A DNA stretch of 9,528 nt, from assembly GCA_022615475.1 (NCBI GenBank), contig JAKEGQ010000154.1, positions 1-9,528 on the forward strand, in the 5' to 3' direction. The number at the start of each line of letters is the position of its first letter. Position 1 is the stretch's first letter. A program made the position numbers and the translations under genes. Origin of the DNA: Candidatus Methylomirabilota bacterium. Lineage in GTDB: Bacteria; Methylomirabilota; Methylomirabilia; Methylomirabilales; CSP1-5. This document shows, one piece after another, positions 1 through 4,698 of this stretch. Under the pieces are notes generated by a model. That model saw only the letters and a program-made list of their open reading frames with translations. It was not told where the DNA came from and did no database searches.

Positions 1-453
1 CCGGATGAGGCTCGCCACCGGCTCTCTCGGAGCACCTTTCAGGCCATAGCCTACCAAGGCGTCAAGGATTAAATTCGTTTGTGGCCAGATGTGAGCTGAC
101 TGGAGGTCCGGTTTCCAGACCGCCGAGGCGATACCCATCCGGTGAAGGATGGAGGCCTGTTTTCTGGGAACGCCGGCAAGCCTCTCGGCCGCCTTGGCGA
201 GAAGGACCCGAACATCGGCACCCCAGTTGGCCAGGTGGCGTGCTGCCGCCAAGCCTCCCCCTCCATTGTTGCCGGACCCGGCCAGAACAAGAATGTGTTT
301 TCCGGCGACATCGGCCCTTAAGATCGTCCGGGCCTTGGCAGCCACATGGCGGCCGGCATTCTCCATCATTTGCAGAAGGTCAATCCCGATCTCTTCTGTC
401 ATGATGCGGTCAACCTGAGTCATCTGCTCTACGGTAACTGCCCAGCGCTCCAT
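1..453 (-). CDS. NAD(P)H-hydrate epimerase-type (YjeF_N domain) protein, C-terminus beyond the window edge
   Basis: A 151-codon reading frame is open from an ATG at 453 to the window edge, so only the N-terminal part is present. Family members epimerise damaged NAD(P)H hydrates (NADHX/NADPHX) as the first step of nicotinamide nucleotide repair. Visible family signatures are an N-terminal helix resembling the T-x-x-Q-M-x-x-x-D start, the M-M-E-N-A-G-R motif near residue 30, the nucleotide-binding loop G-S-G-N-N-G-G-G-G near residues 59-67 followed by A-A-R-H-L, and the I-L-D-A-L-V-G-Y-G motif near residues 130-138. The usual loop reads GNNGGDG, so Asp is replaced by Gly here. A GGAG about 8 nt before the ATG supports the start. 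It lies 25 nt behind the Sec glutaredoxin at 479-715 and is probably cotranscribed with it. Whether a C-terminal kinase domain follows cannot be seen. Confidence 0.82.
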   Translation of the reverse strand, partial: MERWAVTVEQMTQVDRIMTEEIGIDLLQMMENAGRHVAAKARTILRADVAGKHILVLAGSGNNGGGGLAAARHLANWGADVRVLLAKAAERLAGVPRKQASILHRMGIASAVWKPDLQSAHIWPQTNLILDALVGYGLKGAPREPVASLIR

Positions 454-478
454 TCGCGTCTCCAAAAGCCGTACCAGC

Positions 479-715
479 CTATTTCAGCAGCTCTTCCACT
501 CGCTTCCGATTCCCGCTGAATCCCCGCAGGACTTCGCCGTCGATAACCAGCGTCGCAGTCACACGGCTCTGGTACTTCTGCACTAACTCCTTTCGGGCCT
601 CCGGATCCGCCTGGATGTTCTTGCTCTCGAAAGCGATGCCCCGTTGCCGAAGAAACTCTTCGGCGACCTGGCAGTCTCCTCAGCCGGGTTGATGGAACAG
701 AATCACTCTCTTCAC
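479..715 (-). CDS. Glutaredoxin-like selenoprotein (U-G-D-C active site), in-frame UGA at 680-682
   Basis: This is a 78-residue thioredoxin-fold protein read from GTG at 715 to TAG at 479-481. Codon 12 is UGA, giving Q-P-G-U-G-D-C, which matches the P-G-C-x-x-C active site of small glutaredoxins; Sec would be residue 12 and the resolving Cys residue 15. The frame continues without interruption through E-E-F-L, an alpha/beta fold and V-I-D-G-E, ending L-L-K. An 8-bp hairpin follows the UGA (separate entry). Its neighbour at 790-1029 has the same layout, which supports both. The usual cis-Pro of the T-x-P loop is absent (V-T-A-T-L). An alternative TTG start at 778, with GGAG 8 nt upstream, would add 21 residues; GTG at 715 has AGGGG 6 nt upstream and better matches the paralogue's length. 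The likely role is selenol/thiol disulfide exchange in the cytoplasm. Physiological partners are unknown. Confidence 0.85.
646..682 (-). promoter_or_regulatory. Putative bacterial SECIS element of the first Sec glutaredoxin
   Basis: Fifteen nucleotides after the UGA (680-682) begins a perfect 8-bp stem (GCCGAAGA at 664-657 with UCUUCGGC at 653-646) closed by the loop GUU. The loop starts 24 nt after the UGA and its first base is G. This meets the published bacterial SECIS consensus: apical loop 16-37 nt after UGA, with a G in the first two loop bases. SelB binding is inferred. Confidence 0.78.
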
Positions 716-789
716 GGGCTGCCCCTTTCCAGTTGGCGCTACCTGTTCGATGGTCGGTTGGAGCTGAGGACTGGGCAACTCCCCTTCTC

Positions 790-1029
790 CTATCCGACTC
801 CAAGGAGCCGCTCAAGCTTGCTCTGATCGAAGCCGATGACGATCTCTCCATCGATGACCGTCACGGGCGTTGTGGCATAGCCCAGCTTCTTGAGCTCATG
901 TAGGGCTTGGGGATCCTTCGTAACGTCGCGGATCTCGAACTCGATCCCTTTCTCCGCAAGAAACTCTTGCGTCTGATGGCAGAACATTCATCCAGGCTGG
1001 GAATAAATGATCACTCGCTTCTTGCTCAT
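790..1029 (-). CDS. Glutaredoxin-like selenoprotein (U-M-F-C active site), in-frame UGA at 988-990
   Basis: This is a 79-residue glutaredoxin-fold protein from ATG at 1029 (GAGG 4 nt upstream) to TAG at 790-792. Codon 14 is UGA in Y-S-Q-P-G-U-M-F-C-H-Q-T, the place of the first Cys in the canonical C-P-Y-C/C-x-F-C glutaredoxin motif; the resolving Cys is residue 17. Downstream are the T-T-P cis-proline loop near residues 53-55, V-I-D-G-E and a G-F-D segment, so the fold is complete. Ordinary calling finds only a truncated frame starting at the ATG directly after the UGA (987), which would remove strand beta-1 and the reactive residue. A 7-bp SECIS-like hairpin follows. It is the first gene of a short unit with the second Sec glutaredoxin and the YjeF_N gene. 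The two glutaredoxins are divergent paralogues. Likely a cytosolic selenol/disulfide oxidoreductase. Confidence 0.88.
955..990 (-). promoter_or_regulatory. Putative bacterial SECIS element of the second Sec glutaredoxin
   Basis: Sixteen nucleotides after the UGA (988-990) starts a perfect 7-bp stem (CGCAAGA at 971-965 with UCUUGCG at 961-955) around the loop GUU at 964-962. The loop position (24-26 nt after UGA) and the upper stem AAGA-GUU-UCUU are the same as in the other glutaredoxin, while the lower stem bases differ compensatorily. This supports selection on structure. Confidence 0.8.
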
Positions 1030-1147
1030 CGCTCCTCGCTTCTGTTATCCCTCGATCCGCGTGCAGGCCCAAAATGTCCTTCGTGCTCTTGGCCGCCATT
1101 TCCACTTCGCCTCACCGGGGATCAGGAGGCCGGGCGGGTCCGTGACT

Positions 1148-1194
1148 CCTTCCGGGGCATCAGCTCTCGCTAAAGCCTTCGGGTTCATCAGCTA
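1148..1194. repeat. Two-copy imperfect 28-nt tandem repeat
   Basis: On the plus strand, CCTTCCGGGGCATCAGCTC (1148-1166) recurs as CCTTCGGGTTCATCAGCTA (1176-1194), 28 nt later. On the transcribed strand each unit reads AGCTGATG followed by CCCG and AAGG. Its CCGAAGG segment is complementary to CCTTCGG in the adjacent hairpin, so an alternative fold is possible. Confidence 0.5.
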
Positions 1195-1204
1195 ACCGGG
1201 AATT

Positions 1205-1240
1205 CCCCGAAGGGCGGGTTTGAGGACCCGCCCTTCGGGG
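1205..1240 (-). terminator. 15-bp GC-rich hairpin after the exported-protein gene, possible terminator or attenuator
   Basis: The arms CCCCGAAGGGCGGGT (1205-1219) and ACCCGCCCTTCGGGG (1226-1240) are perfectly complementary around a 6-nt loop, and the flanks GGGAA/TTCCC extend the stem. It lies 52 nt after the stop of the exported-protein gene. No U-tract follows on the minus strand, so it is not a classical intrinsic terminator. It could be a Rho-assisted or I-shaped terminator, or part of a leader switch. Confidence 0.5.
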
Positions 1241-1292
1241 GGTTTCCCATCGGGCTATCTCAGTGCAGGAATTCGCAGCCTTTTCCCTACGC

Positions 1293-1724
1293 CTACATAA
1301 GCTGCGCCCACAGCGCGTCCTCTTTGTTCATCATATCCTTGGGATCACCCGTCGGGTGACGGACGATCACGAGCATCTGCCATTTGCCTACGGGCGACTC
1401 GGCCAGCGTGGCCTTGAAGGTCGCCTTCCCTTGCTGGTCCGTCTTGAAGGCATAAGGAGCGGTCCCTACACCCGCCATCGCCTCCTTGGGCTTCATGTTC
1501 ACGAACCAGACGCTGTAGACGGAGTTGGGCTTCAGATCTTTCGCCTGGATGGTGAGGATGCTATCCGCAATCACCGCCTCTCCGCTTCCGCTCTGAACTC
1601 CCTGAGAGCGGTTCAGGGCAATCTTCACCTTCTCCGCGCTGAAGACGGGGCCAGGCCCCCACAACGCTGTGAAGGCCAACCCAACAACAACCATGGTCAA
1701 TGCAACGAGCTTTCGATGCTTCAC
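1293..1724 (-). CDS. Exported protein of unknown function, predicted beta-sandwich
   Basis: This is a 143-residue protein with a GTG start at 1724, preceded by AGGAGG with 5 nt spacing. The N-terminus is a typical Sec signal peptide: M-K-H-R-K, a hydrophobic run to about residue 24, and probable cleavage near F-S-A-E at residues 28-31. The mature part alternates short strands with motifs Y-S-V-W-F-V-N, F-K-T-D-x-x-G-K-A-T-F, G-K-W-Q-M-L-V-I-V-R-H-P-T-G-D-P-K-D-M, and no cysteines. The Y-x-V-W / D-x-x-G-x-A-x-F pattern recalls beta-sandwich domains such as the extracytoplasmic part of RskA-like anti-sigma factors, but there is no transmembrane anchor and no sigma-binding domain, so I leave the function open. 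It is 100 nt behind the thiolase and probably its downstream operon neighbour. Confidence 0.8.
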   Translation of the reverse strand: MKHRKLVALTMVVVGLAFTALWGPGPVFSAEKVKIALNRSQGVQSGSGEAVIADSILTIQAKDLKPNSVYSVWFVNMKPKEAMAGVGTAPYAFKTDQQGKATFKATLAESPVGKWQMLVIVRHPTGDPKDMMNKEDALWAQLM

Positions 1725-1824
1725 CGTTTTCCTCCTTTGTGTATTCCGTTACGTTTCGCGAACCAGGATAATCGTCAGCTCCCTTACCCTAAACTCTCGC
1801 TTTCTCACCCCCTTTCCTCCGTGG

Positions 1825-3003
1825 TTAAGACTGCTCCACCACCACCGCCACGGCCTCTCCTCCACCGAGGCAGATCACCGCCAAGCCCCGGTTTGCTCCG
1901 CGATCCTGCATCGCGTAGAGCAGGGTAGTCAGGATGCGGGCTCCGCTGGCCCCGATGGGGTGGCCCAATGCGACCGCCCCGCCGTTGACATTGACCCGCT
2001 CCGGGTCCAGGCCGAGGCGCTGGATTGCCGCGAGGGCAACCACAGCAAAGGCCTCATTAATCTCGAACAGGTCGATTTCATTGACATTCAAGCCGGTCTT
2101 CTTCAGGACCATCTGGATCGCTTCGGCCGGGGCGATAGTGAACCACTCCGGGGCCAAGGCTGCCGTCGCATAGCCAACGATCCGGGCCATCGGCGTAACA
2201 CCCAGCACCTTGGCGTGGTCAAGCGACATAACGGTCAGGGCGGCCGCCCCATCGTTGACGGAAGGCGCGTTGCCCGGGGTGATGGTCCCCTCGGACTTAA
2301 AGGCGGGCTGCAGCCGCCTCAGCTTTTTAGGGTCGAACCGCTTGAGATCCTCATCTTCCTCGATGACGCGTCTTTCTCCCTGCTTGCTGCCCACCTCCAC
2401 TGGAACAATCTCGGCCTTAAACTTCCCCACCCTTTGGGCCGTGAGGGCCCGTTCGAAGCTTTGGATCGCATAGTCATCCTGGGCATCGCGGTCGATCTGG
2501 TATTCAGCGGCGCACAGCTCGCCACACATGCCCATGTGAAAGTCGTGATAGGGGTCCCAGAGGCCGTCGTGGACCATAGCGTCGATCAGATTGGCATGGC
2601 CCATGCGGTACCCCTCTCTGGCGTGGCTTAGCAGATAGGGGGCCCCGCTCATACTCTCCATGCCTCCGGCAACAACCACGTCGGCATCTCCAAGTGCGAT
2701 GGCACGAGCCGCCAGCACGACCGCCATGAGCCCCGAGCCGCAGACCTTGTTGATCGTCAAGGCGCCGACGGAGTCGGGAAGGCCTGCCCCGAGCGCAGCT
2801 TGGCGCGCCGGGGCCTGGCCTAACCCGGCGGAGATGACGTTGCCCATGATCACCTCGTCCACCTGCCCCGGCTCCAGGCCAGCCCTTTTCACGGCGTCTG
2901 TGATCACGAGGCTTCCAAGCTTCGTCGCCGGGATGGCTTTCAGGGCCCCATTGAAGCTGCCGATGGGGGTCCTGGCCGCGCTCACAATGACCACTTTTCT
3001 CAC
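1825..3003 (-). CDS. Acetyl-CoA C-acetyltransferase (thiolase II family)
   Basis: This 392-residue protein is full length for a thiolase. It catalyses reversible condensation of two acetyl-CoA to acetoacetyl-CoA, or thiolysis in the reverse direction. Catalytic residues are all visible: nucleophilic Cys88 in N-K-V-C-G-S-G, the N-E-A-F-A motif at 316-320, His348 in G-H-P-I-G-A-S-G and Cys378 in C-L-G-G-G. The H-M-G-M-C-G-E segment near 156-162 is typical of biosynthetic-type acetoacetyl-CoA thiolases. The GTG start at 3003 is supported by GGAGG about 6 nt upstream. It lies 84 nt behind a small membrane protein gene, with a GC-rich hairpin between, and 100 nt before the exported-protein gene. 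No polyhydroxyalkanoate or beta-oxidation partners are in the window, so the pathway (PHA, ketone body, butanoate or fatty acid) is undecided. Its link to the redox genes may be only positional. Confidence 0.95.
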   Translation of the reverse strand: MRKVVIVSAARTPIGSFNGALKAIPATKLGSLVITDAVKRAGLEPGQVDEVIMGNVISAGLGQAPARQAALGAGLPDSVGALTINKVCGSGLMAVVLAARAIALGDADVVVAGGMESMSGAPYLLSHAREGYRMGHANLIDAMVHDGLWDPYHDFHMGMCGELCAAEYQIDRDAQDDYAIQSFERALTAQRVGKFKAEIVPVEVGSKQGERRVIEEDEDLKRFDPKKLRRLQPAFKSEGTITPGNAPSVNDGAAALTVMSLDHAKVLGVTPMARIVGYATAALAPEWFTIAPAEAIQMVLKKTGLNVNEIDLFEINEAFAVVALAAIQRLGLDPERVNVNGGAVALGHPIGASGARILTTLLYAMQDRGANRGLAVICLGGGEAVAVVVEQS

Positions 3004-3062
3004 GGGTTCCCTCCCTTAGGCGTTTTCGACATCTTGTGCGGCATTCTCGCCGCGCCGATCAG

Positions 3063-3083
3063 CCCGCCCCGCGCGGGAGGCGG
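3063..3083 (-). other. Short GC-rich hairpin between the small membrane protein and the thiolase
   Basis: Just after the stop at 3088, the minus strand reads CCGCCTCCCGCGCGGGGCGG, which folds into a stem of about 7 bp including one G-U pair. No U-tract follows. It may cause pausing, weak termination or transcript-end stabilisation before the thiolase. Confidence 0.35.
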
Positions 3084-3087
3084 TGCC

Positions 3088-3330
3088 TCAACCAGTGCCG
3101 ATTTTCCGGTCGCGCGAGGGATTGATCCGGCGGCTCTTCTTCCAGCACAGAGTACAGGTGAGATAGCTTCCTCCCTGAAGAGCTTGCCAGCGGTGCCAGC
3201 GGCACGCAGCTTGTCGGTTATACTCCATGCGCAGGCGATCGAGTTGGAACAGGCGGAGAAGCCCGGCGGCCCCGATGATGCCGCCCAGGGACATAAGAGC
3301 TACCAACGATATCAAATCTGTCAGGGCCAT
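3088..3330 (-). CDS. Small single-pass membrane protein, unknown function
   Basis: This 80-residue protein starts at ATG 3330, which shares one base with the TAA stop of the preceding 59-codon gene. GGAGGG lies about 11 nt upstream. Residues 4-26 form one strongly hydrophobic segment rich in Leu, Ile, Gly and Ala, followed by a basic, aromatic region (R-L-R-M-E-Y-N-R-Q, C-R-W-H-R-W-Q) and a C-x-x-C pair (C-T-L-C, near residues 59-62) in a Lys/Arg-rich tail. This suggests an N-out/C-in or hairpin-like small membrane protein with a possible metal- or thiol-active C-x-x-C. I do not recognise the family. The stop/start overlap and ribosome-binding site are the main evidence that it is real. Confidence 0.6.
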   Translation of the reverse strand: MALTDLISLVALMSLGGIIGAAGLLRLFQLDRLRMEYNRQAACRWHRWQALQGGSYLTCTLCWKKSRRINPSRDRKIGTG

Positions 3331-3509
3331 TATTCAATTACCCTCCGATAGAAACTCAGGGTGCCCAAGTCTTCTTCCAAGAAGTATTCGCGCCCTTTTT
3401 CCGGCGGCGTCCCTACGTCGAGTGGCACGAGCACCCAAGCAACAAACCCGTTCACCCGCCTTGGGGTTCCCGCAGGACGGCCCTGAGCGCACGCCGGCAT
3501 GGAATCCAT
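3330..3509 (-). CDS. Small hypothetical protein translationally coupled to the next gene
   Basis: This is a 59-codon frame from ATG 3509 to TAA 3330-3332. The last A of the stop is the first A of the downstream ATG, a classical coupling arrangement. The C-terminal two thirds look protein-like (V-N-G-F-V-A-W-V-L-V-P-L-D, then E-K-G-R-E-Y-F-L-E-E-D-L-G, then Y-R-R-V-I-E). The first 18 residues are compositionally less convincing. A GTG at 3455 with GGCGG immediately upstream is an alternative start that would give a 41-residue protein. There is no signal peptide and no membrane segment, and I recognise no domain. It sits 45 nt behind the STAS gene. Confidence 0.45.
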   Translation of the reverse strand: MDSMPACAQGRPAGTPRRVNGFVAWVLVPLDVGTPPEKGREYFLEEDLGTLSFYRRVIE

Positions 3510-3554
3510 GGCTTACGTCATGTCCTGCCTCTAAATTCGACGGGACGACAAACC

Positions 3555-3824
3555 TCATGGCTTCTGCGTCCACGTCAGCAACTCCTGAACAAACAGGGAA
3601 CAGTTCACGAGCCGCACCCGATGGCTTCTCAATCTCTTCAACAGTGCCAGGCCACCACGATCGATGAAAGTGACGCCGGCAAGGTCCAGCGCGAGCCCCG
3701 TCGGCCCGCGCAAGATCCGGGAGCACTCGTGCTCCAGGATGGCGACCCAGCGGTCAACGATCCTCCCTTCGAGCTTGAGGGTCACCGTGGCGTCATCTTC
3801 CCCGATCTTGTCGATCCGGAGCAT
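3555..3824 (-). CDS. STAS-domain protein (anti-sigma-factor-antagonist-like)
   Basis: This 89-residue protein consists of one STAS domain. It opens with short strands ending in L-K-L-E-G-R-I-V-D, continues through a helix (W-V-A-I-L-E-H-E-C), the strand L-A-L-D-L-A-G-V-T-F-I-D-R-G-G and the helix L-A-L-L-K-R-L-R. In SpoIIAA/RsbV proteins the D-x-S-G motif carries the phosphorylated Ser. Here the site reads D-R-G-G (near residues 55-58), so the phosphorylatable Ser/Thr is missing and control by an RsbW-type kinase is unlikely. Stand-alone STAS proteins of this kind occur in many environmental bacteria, with few characterised. AGGGGG about 4 nt upstream supports the ATG. It lies between the trxB fragment and the small genes, apparently in the same transcription unit. 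A role as protein-binding switch or lipid/ligand sensor is inferred. Confidence 0.82.
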   Translation of the reverse strand: MLRIDKIGEDDATVTLKLEGRIVDRWVAILEHECSRILRGPTGLALDLAGVTFIDRGGLALLKRLRSHRVRLVNCSLFVQELLTWTQKP

Positions 3825-3870
3825 TGTCCCCCTCGCCTATCGTTCCCGATCCGAGCCCGGCTGTCCCCGA

Positions 3871-4071
3871 TCACAGAAGACTCTTCCCCATCCCCGCCAT
3901 CACCGGATGAGCGTCGGGAGTGCCATCCTCGGCGAGCCAACGCTCCGCCTCGATCGCCGCCATACAGCCGCTGCCTGCGGCCGTGACGGCCTGCACGTCC
4001 CCACATGCAAAAACCCCGAGGATACTTGTCCCCCACACCAAAGCCGTCAGCCGCTTGATCTCCACGCCCAT
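3871..4071 (-). pseudogene. In-frame fragment of the thioredoxin reductase 3' end (trxB remnant or mini-protein)
   Basis: A 66-residue frame starts at ATG 4071 with AGGAGG 6 nt upstream. Residues from about 16 on (T-S-I-L-G-V-F-A-C-G-D-V-Q then A-V-T-A-A-G-S-G-C-M-A-A-I-E-A-E-R-W-L-A-E) copy the C-terminal FAD-contacting motif of the full trxB at 4699-5760. Six residues (D-R-V-Y-R-Q) are missing from the middle. The first 15 residues (M-G-V-E-I-K-R-L-T-A-L-V-W-G) have no counterpart in trxB, and the two Cys of the trxB tail are lost. It has no NADPH domain, no C-A-T-C and no N-terminal FAD site, so it cannot be a reductase. The intact frame and good ribosome-binding site leave open a small expressed protein. 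I consider a decayed partial duplication more likely. Confidence 0.7.
3927..4030. repeat. Direct repeat copy 1 (trxB 3'-end duplicate)
   Basis: Bases 3927-3994 match 4761-4828 at 67 of 68 positions. After an 18-nt gap relative to trxB, 3995-4030 match 4847-4882 at 32 of 36. The missing 18 nt are bounded in trxB by CCTGC direct repeats (4824-4828 and 4842-4846), which suggests slippage deletion. Identity falls away outside these limits. Confidence 0.9.
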
Positions 4072-4112
4072 CTTGGACCTCCTCGGGAAAAGCAACCCAC
4101 TGCACTGGCCCC

Positions 4113-4589
4113 CTATTTTCCTTGCTCTTGATAGTGCTGGATTAATCCGAGGGTGTCATTCGCCACGAGGCGGCCTATTGCGCCGCTGGATTGGACAAGC
4201 AAGACGATGGTTCCATTTTGCCGCAGGATGAACCCTGAGGGGTGGAGGTACAGCGGCTCCTCGTTGATGTATCCGCCGATCGTCGCAACGATCTCTCGGG
4301 CATTGAGCCCGTAAAGGACGGGAAACGTGAGCTTATGGCGATCTACCATCTTTTGGGCGTCCTCTTCCGAGTCCACGGAAAGCGCTACCACCTGGGTCCC
4401 GATGTCTTTGAACCGCTCAATGTTTCTCTGAAAGTCAGCTAACTGCTGATTGCAGTAAGGTCACCACTCTCCCCGGTAAAAGAGCAACACACTCCAGCCC
4501 CCAGCAAGGTCAGCGGGTATCGTCATCTGACCGCCGCCGACTTTTTTGGCAACAATAGTTGGAACCTGTTGATAGTTCTGTAAACGCAT
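4113..4589 (-). CDS. Peroxiredoxin/redoxin-like selenoprotein (W-U-P-Y-C active site), in-frame UGA at 4461-4463
   Basis: This 158-residue thioredoxin-fold protein of the AhpC/TSA-redoxin type runs from ATG 4589 to TAG 4113-4115, with AGGAGG about 11 nt before the ATG. Codon 43 is UGA inside F-Y-R-G-E-W-U-P-Y-C-N-Q-Q-L. Family members with cysteine read R-G-x-W-C-P-Y-C, so Sec replaces the first, reactive Cys and Cys46 is the partner. Downstream follow V-V-A-L-S-V-D-S, the helix with D-A-Q-K-M-V-D-R-H, F-P-V-L-Y-G-L, then H-P-S-G-F-I-L-R-Q-N-G-T-I-V with the conserved P and G. An ordinary caller sees only the part after 4391. The gene sits 109 nt behind trxB, in the thioredoxin unit, so TrxA/TrxB are the natural electron donors. 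Probably a selenol peroxidase or thiol oxidoreductase; the substrate is unknown. Confidence 0.88.
4435..4463 (-). promoter_or_regulatory. Putative bacterial SECIS element of the Sec redoxin
   Basis: After the UGA (4461-4463), UCAGC (4449-4445) pairs with GCUGA (4439-4435) around the loop AGUUA. The loop begins 17 nt after the UGA and its second base is G, at the lower edge of the bacterial SECIS consensus. CUG at +6 to +8 can pair with CAG further on, extending the stem past an internal loop. It is weaker than the glutaredoxin hairpins. Confidence 0.62.
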
Positions 4590-4698
4590 GGCCTTTTCTC
4601 CCTCCTAATCAACTTTGAGAGGTGCGCCCAAACCAGCACAGCCAATCGCTTAGCGTCGATCAGGTACACCAGGGGCCGGGGCCCTGCAGACGATCTCA
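4590..4698 (-). other. trxB to Sec-redoxin intergenic spacer
   Basis: This 109-nt spacer follows the trxB TAA. It has a GC-rich inverted repeat near 4671-4687 (CAGGG with CCCTG on the minus strand) without a U-tract, and ends in the AGGAGG of the Sec redoxin. No gene or clear promoter is visible. The hairpin could partly attenuate read-through from trxB. Confidence 0.35.

Larger units (their letters stand above)
1030..1292 (-). other. Gene-free leader upstream of the Sec glutaredoxin unit
   Basis: No convincing gene lies here. It holds the long hairpin at 1205-1240, a two-copy 28-nt tandem repeat at 1148-1194, and about 120 nt before the glutaredoxin start. A 47-codon minus-strand frame starting at an ATG inside the repeat has no ribosome-binding site and no recognisable content. 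The region probably contains the terminator or attenuator of the upstream unit and the promoter and 5' leader for 1029-1. I could not match it to a known riboswitch. Confidence 0.45.

Noticed and set aside
429..851. A 140-codon minus-strand frame covering the glutaredoxin region
   Set aside because: It is in a different frame from the glutaredoxin, has an Arg/Ser-rich composition without motifs, and bridges the end of one real gene and the start of another.
1030..1195. A selC (tRNA-Sec) gene or a known riboswitch in the leader
   Set aside because: I looked for an acceptor stem, a T-arm and a UCA anticodon loop, and for classic riboswitch cores, on both strands and found none.
1669..2631. A 320-codon plus-strand frame, and another at 1263-1928
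   Set aside because: Both lie opposite the thiolase and the exported-protein gene and show no family content. They are composition artefacts.
3429..3447. A sigma-54-like TGGCACG box
   Set aside because: The matching TTGCA element at the required spacing is missing, and it is on the plus strand with no gene downstream.
3550..3557. UGA readthrough at the end of the STAS gene as a further selenoprotein
   Set aside because: The frame after the UGA ends after eight codons and shows no C-x-x-C or conserved content.
3334..3726. A 130-codon minus-strand frame
   Set aside because: It overlaps the STAS gene in another frame and has low-complexity Arg/Gly/Ala content. The 59-codon frame with the coupled stop/start fits better.
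479..4589. Interpreting the in-frame UGAs as a reassigned genetic code or as pseudogenes
   Set aside because: Several neighbours stop at UGA and use TGG for Trp, which argues against recoding to Trp or Gly. Three UGAs all fall on the reactive Cys with a following hairpin, too specific for random nonsense mutations.
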